Of a DNA stretch of 15,476 nucleotides, positions 7,414 through 14,331 are shown piece after piece (the first letter of the stretch is position 1; every line of letters begins with the position of its first letter). The translations under genes and the position numbers were made by a program. Origin of the DNA: Acidimicrobiia bacterium (GTDB lineage Bacteria; Actinomycetota; Acidimicrobiia; Spongiisociales; ZC4RG35); the NCBI GenBank assembly GCA_009377735.1, contig WHTL01000053.1:1-15476 (forward strand). Reading direction: 5' to 3'. The notes under the pieces were generated by a model, which saw only the letters and a list, made by a program, of their open reading frames with translations, did no database searches and had not been told where the DNA came from.

Positions 7414-8151
7414 ATGACCGGTACCCCGGCAGGCACCAATCCGACCAGATCCATTACGGTCGACGATCGTTCCGAATTCAGGGCTCGTCTCAATGAAGCC
7501 CTGGCAATCGACCCGGGCCGGACTGCCGCCCTCACCATCGACATGCAGCGGGAATATCTCGACGAGTCCGTCGGACAATCGGTGGTGGTGCCATCGGAGG
7601 CAAAACGGGTCCTGACCGCCAGTGACGAGTTCCTCGGGCTGTGCCGGGATGTGGGCATCCCGGTGGTGCACGCCTACGTAGTGCGTCGTCCGGAGGAAGC
7701 AGAGGTAGGTTTCCATTCGGGCGGCCTCGCCTACATCGCGGCGGGTCACAAAGCCGGGTTGTCGCAAGCGCCTCATCGCCCCGTCCGGAATCAGCCCGAT
7801 CGGGTCGTCGGGTCCGATGCATCGCAGGTTCCGGAGACGCTCACCGCGCCCGGCGACATCCATGTGACCGAGAAGAAGGGTCTGGACAGCTTTGCCCACA
7901 CCGATCTCGACTTTCTCCTGAGACGCATCCTTGATGTCGACACGCTGCTCCTCTCGGGCATCAACACCGACACCTGCGTCTATTCCACCACTTTCACCGC
8001 CGCCAATTTGGGGTATCGTCCCGTCGTCATCTCCGATTGTGTTGCCAGCATGAGAGGTATCGACAGCCACGAGATGGCCTTGGAACTGATCTCGCGCAGC
8101 ATCGCGTGGGTCCTCGACCTCGAACAGTTACGGGCGCGGCTTCGCAGCTAG
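7414..8151 (+). CDS. Isochorismatase-family cysteine hydrolase
   Basis: Cytosolic hydrolase of 245 residues with the full catalytic triad of the family: D43 in ALTIDMQ, K154 or K155 in VTEKKGLDSF, and nucleophile C188 in GINTDTCVYST. The family includes N-carbamoyl amidases, ureidoacrylate and biuret hydrolases, nicotinamidases and true isochorismatases. The ureide-type members fit a neighbourhood of purine catabolism, but the substrate cannot be assigned by sequence alone. An N-terminal extension of about 35 residues precedes the domain. The start ATG 7414 follows an AGGGAA that is rather close; an upstream ATG (7391) hits a stop after eight codons. It is divergent from tctAB, possibly sharing a regulator, and its TAG interlocks with that of the convergent cupin gene. 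Confidence 0.9.
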   Translation: MTGTPAGTNPTRSITVDDRSEFRARLNEALAIDPGRTAALTIDMQREYLDESVGQSVVVPSEAKRVLTASDEFLGLCRDVGIPVVHAYVVRRPEEAEVGFHSGGLAYIAAGHKAGLSQAPHRPVRNQPDRVVGSDASQVPETLTAPGDIHVTEKKGLDSFAHTDLDFLLRRILDVDTLLLSGINTDTCVYSTTFTAANLGYRPVVISDCVASMRGIDSHEMALELISRSIAWVLDLEQLRARLRS

Positions 8152-8483
8152 ATCCTGTGACCCACACCATCCACGACACCCTTACTGCTGATGAGCAAGG
8201 TGTCCTCTAGGGCATTTACGAAATGGGGCACATTGGGTGGGGCGTGGAATCCCTGACCGGGTCCCATCACGGCCGTCTCCCCATCGAGAGTCACCTCTAG
8301 CTTCCCCTCGATTATGTAGACGATCTGCTCGTGGGGATGTCTGTGCTCCACAGCCCCGTAACCCTTCTCGAAACGGAGACGACCGACCTCGACCTGCTCA
8401 CCGGTGACCAACTCGCCGTAGGCGGTGGAGTACTTGGGGGTGACCGTCTCCTTCTCGATCTCGTCCATGATGATGAATGGCAT
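8148..8483 (-). CDS. Single-domain cupin protein (cupin copy 1)
   Basis: Small beta-barrel protein of 111 residues. Cupin motif 1 is HRHPHEQIVYIIEG (47-60) with likely metal ligands H47, H49 and Q53; motif 2 is GFHAPPNVPH (78-87) with H87 as fourth ligand, so a metal site is complete. AAGGAG lies seven bases upstream of the ATG. It is the last of three tandem cupin genes on this strand, separated from the middle one by 27 bases that contain an inverted repeat. Its TAG overlaps the TAG of the convergent cysteine hydrolase in a shared CTAG. Such cupins can be isomerases, dioxygenases or ligand-binding proteins; no specific reaction is implied. Confidence 0.88.
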   Translation of the reverse strand: MPFIIMDEIEKETVTPKYSTAYGELVTGEQVEVGRLRFEKGYGAVEHRHPHEQIVYIIEGKLEVTLDGETAVMGPGQGFHAPPNVPHFVNALEDTLLISSKGVVDGVGHRI

Positions 8484-8494
8484 GTCCTCACTCC

Positions 8495-8510
8495 TTATCG
8501 ATCGCGATAA
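8495..8510. repeat. Inverted repeat between cupin genes
   Basis: TTATCG-ATCG-CGATAA is a perfect 6-bp inverted repeat with a four-base centre, filling most of the 27-base gap between cupin copies 2 and 1 and lying just upstream of the ribosome site of copy 1. It could form a small hairpin in the mRNA that separates expression of the two genes, or be a protein-binding site. There is no T-run. Confidence 0.4.
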
Positions 8511-8876
8511 CTACTGCAATATCCCCGTAGCCTCATAGCCGGAACCGTCCACCAAGTTCTTGAAACTCACGATGCGAGTGTCTTCCAACGCCTTGAGAGT
8601 GATGACGGCGTTGGAGGGATGAAAGCTGCCCTGTCCTGCCTCCACCACATACGTCTCAAGGTCGTCGCCATCCCCAAGGGTCACCTCGAGACGTCCTTCC
8701 TCGACAAAGAGGCTCTGCTCCTCGGGATGACTGTGTGGTTCTGCCCCGCCTTCCTTTTTGAAGGTCACACGGGAGACTTCGGACTTTTCGCTGCGTAGCA
8801 CCATGCCTTCGGAGGTGGAGTAGTCCTCGCCGATCGGTCTGCCGGCTCCGAGATCCTTGAGACTCACCTTTCCCAT
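8511..8876 (-). CDS. Single-domain cupin protein (cupin copy 2, altered metal site)
   Basis: Paralogue of the two flanking cupins (121 residues), closest to copy 3: both share VLRSEK near residue 26 and an HPEEQ motif. Motif 1 is HSHPEEQSLFVEEG (48-61), giving H48, H50 and Q54. In motif 2, FHPSNAVITL (85-94), the position occupied by His in the VPH or IPH of the other two copies is I92, so the usual fourth ligand is missing; H86 could partly compensate. ATG 8876 is preferred over GTG 8879 because AAAGGGG is six bases upstream. It starts 11 bases after copy 3 ends. It may be a non-catalytic partner or a ligand-binding version. Confidence 0.87.
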   Translation of the reverse strand: MGKVSLKDLGAGRPIGEDYSTSEGMVLRSEKSEVSRVTFKKEGGAEPHSHPEEQSLFVEEGRLEVTLGDGDDLETYVVEAGQGSFHPSNAVITLKALEDTRIVSFKNLVDGSGYEATGILQ

Positions 8877-8887
8877 CACAAACCCCT

Positions 8888-9250
8888 TTACTCCATCGAT
8901 CCGGTGGCGTCGTAGATCTGGTTCTCTGTCCTGATCTTGAAGCTCAGGACCACACTGTCCTCCATGGCAATGACACCGTGGGGAATGTTGGACGGATTGA
9001 AGGCCGCCTCACCGGGTTCGATGATGAACTCCTCGGCATCGTCACCCTCCCCCAATGTGGCCCGGAGACGACCCTCGACGCAATAGACGGTCTGCTCCTC
9101 GGGATGGGTGTGGAGCTCGGCACCGGTCCCCTCGAGAAAACGTGCCTTCACGAACTCACACTTCTCACTCCGCAACACCGGCCCCAAACCAGCCGAATAC
9201 TGCTCGGTCACCAAATGATCCTGGTCACGATCCAACTCGAGAAAACCCAA
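8888..9250 (-). CDS. Single-domain cupin protein (cupin copy 3, first in the run)
   Basis: First gene of the three-cupin run (120 residues). Motif 1 is HTHPEEQTVYCVEG (47-60) with H47, H49 and Q53; motif 2 is AFNPSNIPH (83-91) with H91, a complete metal site. I place the start at TTG 9250: GGAG lies six bases upstream, and from here the protein aligns with the start of copy 2. A TTG at 9262 is in frame but overlaps the GGAGAGG ribosome site itself. The presence of paralogues in tandem suggests local duplication and division of labour, perhaps as hetero-oligomers. A weak -10, TAGGAT on the minus strand (9293-9288), lies about 38 bases upstream. The function is unknown beyond the fold. Confidence 0.85.
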   Translation of the reverse strand: MGFLELDRDQDHLVTEQYSAGLGPVLRSEKCEFVKARFLEGTGAELHTHPEEQTVYCVEGRLRATLGEGDDAEEFIIEPGEAAFNPSNIPHGVIAMEDSVVLSFKIRTENQIYDATGSME

Positions 9251-9732
9251 ACACCTCTCCAATTCAGACTAGAGCGAAGCCTACTACATCCTATCTAATA
9301 TATGGTGTGCGATCCGCTTCCCACGCTCCAGGAGAAAGGGGTGGGCGACCTCAAAGTCAGCGAATTTAGGAACCGGGTGTTCCGCAACGACGAGGATCAC
9401 AGACTCCCAGACGTGAGGGGTCGTGCAGATGCGGTGGTGGCTGGTGGAAACCTGCGCCGCGGCAAGCAATCCATCGGCGAACCCGCGGCGAGGTAAAGCC
9501 TCAAGCGGCGTCCACATCAAACCCGACAACCACCCCGACAAGACAGACAGAAACAGAGCCGCGAAGGTGAGGTAGGACGGCCCCGACCACGCGAGTCACG
9601 GAGGTGAGGCAGCCGTTGGGGGTCTGGGGGACGGAGGGAGTCCCCCAGAAATAACAGTCCCGCCGTTCCCAACAAGACCACGCCAAATAGGCCGCAAGTC
9701 GCGGGACGTTCAGCCTCGGTAGTCGCGCGATA
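9251..9732. other. 482-base stretch without a convincing gene
   Basis: Upstream of the cupin run and downstream of the small membrane protein. Short frames exist on both strands (plus 9302-9496, 64 residues; minus 9284-9517, 77 residues from ATG), in the same codon phase. Neither has a ribosome site or a family I recognise, and third-position G+C is about 70 percent for both, so coding cannot be decided. The stretch 9490-9600 is rich in CA/GA runs. A strong hairpin lies at 9623-9649 and is listed separately. The AT-rich patch 9285-9303 probably holds the cupin promoter. Confidence 0.4.
9623..9649. repeat. Perfect 10-bp hairpin
   Basis: TCTGGGGGAC and GTCCCCCAGA form a perfect 10-bp stem around the seven-base loop GGAGGGA. 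Neither strand has a following T-run. It lies about 85 bases beyond the end of the minus-strand small membrane protein gene, so it could end that operon without a U-tract, or be a dispersed intergenic palindrome of the REP type. G-rich runs nearby (TTGGGGG at 9616-9622) add to the secondary structure. Confidence 0.6.
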
Positions 9733-10146
9733 TCACTCCACTATCGCCTCCGTCCGGGCTTGGACGTCTCGGATTCCCATGCCGATCAGGATGAACAAAA
9801 CCCCCATCCCCGCCGCCATGGTTGCCACGCCGAATGCCAGGATCGAGGTGAAGAGCGACGCCTGGAGAAAGGAGGAGGTGAGGGCGGTCTCCCGGGCGGG
9901 GTCCTCAGCATCCAGCTCGGCGTAGTAGAGGCCACCGGTCGCCTCCAATGTGTGCTTCTCGATGACCTCAGCCTGACAATAGGCGGTGAAGGGATCTGCG
10001 ACGCGACGACCCGGGAGACAGGCGTCGTCGGAGGTGACGATCTGTTGGTCGGCCAGGGTAGTACTGACCATGAACCAGGTGGCTGCTCCACCGACCAGGA
10101 GCAGGATCCCGAGGAGGATCGAAGCGATTGAGGCAGTCCTTCTCAT
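9733..10146 (-). CDS. Small two-helix membrane protein (family often mislabelled LigA)
   Basis: A 137-residue membrane protein with two hydrophobic helices, about 7-28 and 98-122, and a polar central region that would face outside. The centre has the pattern I recall from an actinobacterial family: DPFTAYCQAEVIEKHTLEAT (51-70) followed by YYAELDAEDP (74-83) and SFLQASLFTS (92-101). Members are frequently annotated 'aromatic ring-opening dioxygenase LigA', but nothing here resembles that enzyme; the name should not be used. C43 and C57 in the outer region could form a disulfide. ATG 10146 is chosen because AAAGG lies seven bases upstream; earlier in-frame starts lack a ribosome site. It follows modC on the same strand after 63 bases and may be its own unit. 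The role is unknown. Confidence 0.8.
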   Translation of the reverse strand: MRRTASIASILLGILLLVGGAATWFMVSTTLADQQIVTSDDACLPGRRVADPFTAYCQAEVIEKHTLEATGGLYYAELDAEDPARETALTSSFLQASLFTSILAFGVATMAAGMGVLFILIGMGIRDVQARTEAIVE

Positions 10147-10209
10147 GACGATACCTTTCATCAAGGGAGGCGAATGATACGGACGGATTCGGTGCTCCAA
10201 TACGTCATG

Positions 10210-11274
10210 TCAGGCCGGATCGACCCCGATCTCCGTTGCCTTGACCGCTACCCAAATCCTCTCCCCGGGACCGAGCCCGAGACCGATACTGGCAGCCTTG
10301 GTGATCTCGACCGTGAGGGGAAGGGGATCGCTCGTGCGAAGACGGATCCTGCCCCCAAGATCCTCGACCCTTTCAATCGTGGTTTCCCAAACGTTGCGTT
10401 GGCTCCCCTCCGGTGTCTGGCGGTGCACGGAGATCGCATGGGGATGGATCGTTACAAGAACCTCACCGCTGGCGTCAGAATCGGCAATGGTCAGCACATG
10501 CCTTCCTGTATCGACGCTGCCCCCCGCCGCTCGACCCACAATCAGGTTGGATCCGGCCAGGTCGGCCGCGTAGCTGGTGCGGGGACGCAATCTGATGTCG
10601 TCGGCGCTCCCCACCTGGGTAACTTTCCCGTTCTCGATCACATGGATCTCATCGGCTAGGAGAAAGGCCTCGATGGGGTCATGGGTGATAAGAAGACGCG
10701 GTCCATCGAAACCATCGAGGTATTCGCCGAGGGTTCGGCGAAGTAGGGAGCGGGTGGACACGTCGAGCGCGGACAATGGCTCATCGAGAAGGAGGAGGTC
10801 TGGTTCGATGGCCAAGGCGCGGGCCAGGGCGACCCGCTGGGCTTGGCCACCGGAGAGGTCCCTCGGCTTCGTCCGTTCCAAGCCGTCCAGTCCCAGACAA
10901 CCAACCCACTCCCGTGCCCGACGTTCTGCGGTGTCCCTGGGTACACCCCGGCCCCGAAGACCGAAGGCGATGTTACCCAGGACCGTGAGATGGGGGAAGA
11001 GAAGGTAATCCTGGAACACGACACCGATGCTCCGCTCTTCGGGAGCCACGAAGAGGTCCTCCTCGGCATAGTCGACGACCACATCCCCCAACGCGATCCG
11101 CCCCTTATCGATCGGTAGGAGACCGGAGATGGCGGCAACGGCCGTGGACTTACCGGCCCCGTTCGGACCGAGGAGCGCAGTGGTTCTGCCCGGTGGGATG
11201 GCGAGATCGAGACCAAGACGAAACTCGGTGGACCGTTGCACTGAGATATCGGCGCTCAGCCCATTTCCGTTCAC
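10210..11274 (-). CDS. modC: Molybdate ABC transporter ATP-binding protein ModC
   Basis: ATPase subunit (354 residues) powering molybdate import, located on the inner face of the membrane. It has Walker A GPNGAGKST (36-44), Q-loop Q88 in VFQDYLLFPH, signature LSGGQ (140-144), Walker B LLLLDEP (160-166), D-loop SALD (168-171) and switch H198. The C-terminal part (about 245-354) is a TOBE/MOP-like domain as in ModC and related importers, which can bind oxyanion. The frame is open upstream to 11541, but GTG 11274 is the start: GGAGG is five bases upstream and GTG overlaps the modB TGA as GTGA. It is the last gene of the mod operon. Sulfate, thiosulfate or tungstate ATPases are similar; the ModA and ModB neighbours favour molybdate or tungstate. 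Confidence 0.92.
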   Translation of the reverse strand: MNGNGLSADISVQRSTEFRLGLDLAIPPGRTTALLGPNGAGKSTAVAAISGLLPIDKGRIALGDVVVDYAEEDLFVAPEERSIGVVFQDYLLFPHLTVLGNIAFGLRGRGVPRDTAERRAREWVGCLGLDGLERTKPRDLSGGQAQRVALARALAIEPDLLLLDEPLSALDVSTRSLLRRTLGEYLDGFDGPRLLITHDPIEAFLLADEIHVIENGKVTQVGSADDIRLRPRTSYAADLAGSNLIVGRAAGGSVDTGRHVLTIADSDASGEVLVTIHPHAISVHRQTPEGSQRNVWETTIERVEDLGGRIRLRTSDPLPLTVEITKAASIGLGLGPGERIWVAVKATEIGVDPA

Positions 11275-12077
11275 ACCACCCTCCACCATCGGTCTCTCAG
11301 GGCTATCAATACAACAAGGGAGACCAACACCATGACCAGGCTGATGGCAACCGCAGTGTCCCGATCGCTCTCCAATGCCACGAAGACCGCCAAGGGCATG
11401 GTCTGTGTCCGCCCCTGGAGGTTTCCGGCGAAGGTAATGGTGGCACCGAACTCCCCAAAGGCCCGCGCCCAGGTAAGGACCAACCCCGCGGCCAGGGAGG
11501 GGGCGATCATGGGGAGGGTTACCCGTCGCAGCACCGTCCAACGACCAGCACCCAGGGAGGCCGCCGCTCCTTCATAGCGATCGTCCAGATTCCGCAGGGC
11601 ACCCTCCACGGTGATCACCAGAAACGGAAGGGCCACGAATGCGCAGGCGATGATCGCACCCCAGGTGGAGAAGGGCAGGACCAACCCGGTGGCCCGATAG
11701 AGAGGCTCTCCCAACAGCCCATTCCTACCCAACGAGAAGAGGAGGGCTGCCCCGCCGACGACGGGCGGCAACACCAGGGGCAGGGTGACGATACCCCGAA
11801 CGAGAGTACGACCGGGGAACTCGACCCGGGCGAGCAGCCAGGCGAGCGGCACACCGACTAGAACCGCGATCGCCGTGGAGCCGAGTGATGTCACCATCGA
11901 CAACCGCAACGCATCCGCCACAACATCATCTCCGAGCAGTTCGCCCAGGTCCGACCAGGGTGTCCTTCCCAGAAGCCCCATAAGCGGAACAACAAACACC
12001 AGAATCCCGACGACCCCCAGCACAACCAACACCACAGGTGGCCGACTCTTAATCGAACGCGCGTGGGCATTGCTCAC
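11271..12077 (-). CDS. modB: Molybdate ABC transporter permease ModB
   Basis: Integral membrane permease of 268 residues with about six hydrophobic helices (first at about 14-34). The cytoplasmic EAA loop that docks on the ATPase is clear: EGAAASLGAGRWTVLRRV (169-186), followed by TLPMIAPSL. The segment ARAFGEFGATITFAGN (204-219) and then RTQTMPLA (223-230) are typical of ModB. The start GTG 12077 overlaps the modA TGA (GTGA); no separate ribosome site is seen, so translation is probably coupled. Overlap continues into modC. Tungstate transport by the same proteins cannot be excluded. Confidence 0.93.
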   Translation of the reverse strand: MSNAHARSIKSRPPVVLVVLGVVGILVFVVPLMGLLGRTPWSDLGELLGDDVVADALRLSMVTSLGSTAIAVLVGVPLAWLLARVEFPGRTLVRGIVTLPLVLPPVVGGAALLFSLGRNGLLGEPLYRATGLVLPFSTWGAIIACAFVALPFLVITVEGALRNLDDRYEGAAASLGAGRWTVLRRVTLPMIAPSLAAGLVLTWARAFGEFGATITFAGNLQGRTQTMPLAVFVALESDRDTAVAISLVMVLVSLVVLIALRDRWWRVV

Positions 12078-12829
12078 GGGGAGCCGAATCCGTGGCTCGT
12101 CAGGATCTCCTGTCCTTCATCGGACAGGACGAAATCCACGAAGGCGGCAGCAAGGTCCGGATTGGGACCATTGGCGAGTGGAGCTATCGGATACTCGCCC
12201 ATGACGTTGAACTCAGCGGGGATGTCGACACCTGCCACCCCTCCCCGAGTGGAGGCGACATCGGTCACATATGTGATCCCGGCATCTAGCTCACCGGCCT
12301 CGATCTTGGTGAGAAGCGCCCGAACATCAGGCTCGTTGGTGTCGATCGCCGGTGTGACCCGGGCATTCTGCAGCGCTTCCCGGGCGAAGTCGCCACAGGG
12401 CACTTCCTCAGCGCACAACCCGATCAGCAACTCGTCATCGGCAAGATCCTCCAGCCCGGCCACCCCAGCGGGATTGCCGGGGGGCACTGCGATCTGGAGC
12501 ACGTTCTGCACGAAGATCTGGGGATCCCGGGCAGTCACACCCGCTTCGACGATATGTTCCATATTCGAGGTGTTGGCCGAGGCGAAGACATCGGCTGGGG
12601 CGCCCTCCAGGATCTGTTCTCGGAGCGAGGAGCTCCCGGCGAGATTGAGGACGACATTGACCTCAGGATGCGCTTCATCGAACGCAGTCTCGATCTCAGC
12701 AAATGCATCGGTGAGGGAGGCCGCCGCCGAGACGAGCACCTCACCGGACGCACTGGAATCTGAGGCACCGCCGCAAGCGGCGACCAGCGTTATTACCACC
12801 AGAGCGACCATCGTTCGAACCTTGGTCAC
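12074..12829 (-). CDS. modA: Molybdate-binding lipoprotein ModA
   Basis: Substrate-binding component (251 residues), anchored to the outer face of the membrane. The N-terminus has a basic start, a hydrophobic stretch and a lipobox VAAC with C19, followed by a Ser/Gly-rich linker. The mature part has the ModA oxyanion-site pattern VLVSAAASLTDAF (31-43, S38 probable ligand), NLAGSSSLREQI (62-73) and GAPADVFASA (76-85), then VPCGDFAREAL near the middle and a DxGITYVTD segment. The start is GTG 12829, with GGGAG nine bases upstream; three bases separate it from the regulator stop. An ATG at 12811 would cut the basic part of the signal. It fits molybdate or tungstate; the clustered residues alone do not separate the two. 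Confidence 0.93.
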   Translation of the reverse strand: MTKVRTMVALVVITLVAACGGASDSSASGEVLVSAAASLTDAFAEIETAFDEAHPEVNVVLNLAGSSSLREQILEGAPADVFASANTSNMEHIVEAGVTARDPQIFVQNVLQIAVPPGNPAGVAGLEDLADDELLIGLCAEEVPCGDFAREALQNARVTPAIDTNEPDVRALLTKIEAGELDAGITYVTDVASTRGGVAGVDIPAEFNVMGEYPIAPLANGPNPDLAAAFVDFVLSDEGQEILTSHGFGSP

Positions 12830-12832
12830 TTT

Positions 12833-13849
12833 CTAGGTCTCCCTTGTTTCGTATCTCAATGCTCCTATTCCGTCCAGGTCATAGCCACCGATGCCGGCGA
12901 GACGAAGCTGGAACCTGTGCCCATCGATTTCGGCAATCGCAGATTCGACGATGGGATCCCCGGCCGACTCTCTTCTTATCCATATCTCGGTCTCATGGGT
13001 CTCAAGGGGATGAAAGGAAGCTCCCACAGCGAGCGCAGCCGGTTCCATCGTCACTGCAGGCCATCCGGCACCAACCGCCAGTCGGGCCGACTCGAGATGG
13101 CCGGTCACCCGGGGGCCGGGCACATCCTCGACACCGGATGCCCGCTCGAATGCGGCCTGGGTACCCGCCCCGGCCTCACGTTGTACCACCTGTACAGATC
13201 CACTGAGAGCGTCCTCGAAGAAGCGGGCCGGGGCGCCCGCCGGTCCCGCAAGACCCACCCGCCACCGGCAAAGATGGAAACGTGCCGGGTCCAGCCCCGG
13301 GGGCGGTTTGGGGAGGGAGCCAACACGACCATGGACAACACCGGCGTGAGCCCGAGCCTCCTTGAGGGTCGTGATGGCGGTCTCACTGGAACACGTCACC
13401 GCCACTGCGCCCCGACCCCGCTCACGCAACAGTCTCTCCAGGGCCTCAAGGCCAGGCTCACAACCTGCGATCACCACACCGGGTGGGATCGCGGAGAGAA
13501 GCTCGACCTGACCGTCCGTGACCGCGGCGTCGACGACATCCCAACCAGCTCCCCCGATCCGCGCCACTGTCGACACCATCTGATCCCCGACCAGACCGAG
13601 ACGCACCAGGGAACCATCGGGGGTTGCTTCTCCTGAAACCACATCGATCGGACCCACCACAGGGTCAAACAGGGATGCCACCTCAACACCCAGAGTCGCC
13701 GCCAATGCCAGGGCTGCATCGACCCGGGGCAGATGTCGCCCTGACTCCAGGGCACCAACCATTTGACGGCTCACCCCCGCCCGGGCCGCCAGCTCGGACT
13801 GGGTAAGACCTCGGGTCTCACGTAAGACACGAACACGGGTGCCAATCAT
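12833..13849 (-). CDS. XRE-type regulator with PBP-like sensor domain, first gene of the mod operon
   Basis: One-component transcription regulator of 338 residues. Residues 4-61 form an XRE/Cro-type helix-turn-helix (ETRGLTQSELAARAGVSRQM, 11-30, is the HTH core). Residues about 85-295 resemble the PBP-like domain also found fused to molybdopterin-biosynthesis proteins; the REAGAGTQAAFERA (224-237) and HLESARLAVGAGWPAVTMEP (251-270) segments are typical. The gene starts at ATG 13849 and is three bases ahead of modA, so the regulator probably controls its own operon and senses molybdate or a Mo-cofactor-related ligand, in place of ModE. This sensing role is inferred from position and domain type. 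A -10-like TAGAAT lies only eight bases upstream of the ATG, implying a leaderless transcript. Confidence 0.87.
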   Translation of the reverse strand: MIGTRVRVLRETRGLTQSELAARAGVSRQMVGALESGRHLPRVDAALALAATLGVEVASLFDPVVGPIDVVSGEATPDGSLVRLGLVGDQMVSTVARIGGAGWDVVDAAVTDGQVELLSAIPPGVVIAGCEPGLEALERLLRERGRGAVAVTCSSETAITTLKEARAHAGVVHGRVGSLPKPPPGLDPARFHLCRWRVGLAGPAGAPARFFEDALSGSVQVVQREAGAGTQAAFERASGVEDVPGPRVTGHLESARLAVGAGWPAVTMEPAALAVGASFHPLETHETEIWIRRESAGDPIVESAIAEIDGHRFQLRLAGIGGYDLDGIGALRYETRET

Positions 13850-13892
13850 CCGCCGGTATTCTAGCTACTCTGCCAGAAAACTAGCGACCGAT
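13850..13892 (-). promoter_or_regulatory. Promoter of the mod operon, probably leaderless
   Basis: On the minus strand TAGAAT stands eight bases before the ATG of the regulator, so transcription would begin at or next to the start codon. No Shine-Dalgarno sequence precedes the ATG apart from GGCGG. Two GCTAG copies, about 22 bases apart (plus-strand CTAGC at 13861 and 13881), bracket the -10/-35 spacer and could be the regulator's own binding sites. No consensus -35 is seen. Confidence 0.4.
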
Positions 13893-13907
13893 GGGGATCC
13901 TCACAAC

Positions 13908-13958
13908 CGTTCTGTGCGTATTGTCTCGCCCCAACGCGTCAAAGATCCGCACAGAACG
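13908..13958. repeat. 11-bp perfect inverted repeat with 29-base spacer
   Basis: CGTTCTGTGCG (13908-13918) and CGCACAGAACG (13948-13958) are perfect reverse complements separated by 29 bases. The element lies between the end of the DUF6220-like gene and the mod promoter. It could be a terminator for the upstream operon (no U-tract follows), or paired operator half-sites about 60-110 bases upstream of the mod transcription start. The long spacer is atypical of an intrinsic terminator. Confidence 0.6.
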
Positions 13959-13965
13959 AAGCCAG

Positions 13966-14331
13966 TCAGGCGCCTGCCTGGTATGCCCGGATTCCCAGAT
14001 AGAACGAGAGGGTGAAGAGAACGACCCCGAAGGGGACATGGATAGTGGTGCTAATGGCAAACGGCATGTGACCCAGGGCCTCCTGTACCCACAAACCGCC
14101 CAACAACACCGTGGCGCTGACGGCATCGCCTCTCCCCACCACATCCTCCCTCGATCTTCGCCAGGCTATGACAGTGGGGACGATCGCCAGATAAGGGAGC
14201 ACAGCTCCGACGATGACATGAGTCATACGAGCCGGTCCGGTTCCGGAAATGAACAGACCAGCGAGAAACGCCTGGAGGAGGACACCCGCTGCGATCACGA
14301 ACAGCGACACGGACAACAGCCGCTTGGTCAT
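13966..14331 (-). CDS. Four-helix membrane protein, DUF6220-like
   Basis: A 121-residue membrane protein with four hydrophobic helices at about 5-29, 37-57, 71-88 and 95-115, joined by short loops and one basic cytoplasmic loop (WRRSRED, 57-63). The LLQAFLAGLFISG start (18-30) and the helix-embedded histidines H38, H88 and H98 resemble the DUF6220 type and distantly haem-carrying four-helix membrane proteins; haem binding is only a possibility. The ATG overlaps the stop of the upstream DUF4097-like gene (ATGA), so the two are translated together and may act in one envelope process. The function is unknown. Confidence 0.75.
   Translation of the reverse strand: MTKRLLSVSLFVIAAGVLLQAFLAGLFISGTGPARMTHVIVGAVLPYLAIVPTVIAWRRSREDVVGRGDAVSATVLLGGLWVQEALGHMPFAISTTIHVPFGVVLFTLSFYLGIRAYQAGA

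Noticed and set aside
9733..10146. Annotation as aromatic ring-opening dioxygenase LigA
   Set aside because: Two membrane helices and no dioxygenase motifs; the name is a propagated mislabel for this family.
11275..11541. Upstream extension of modC to 11541
   Set aside because: It runs inside modB in another frame; GTG 11274 has a GGAGG site and a GTGA overlap.
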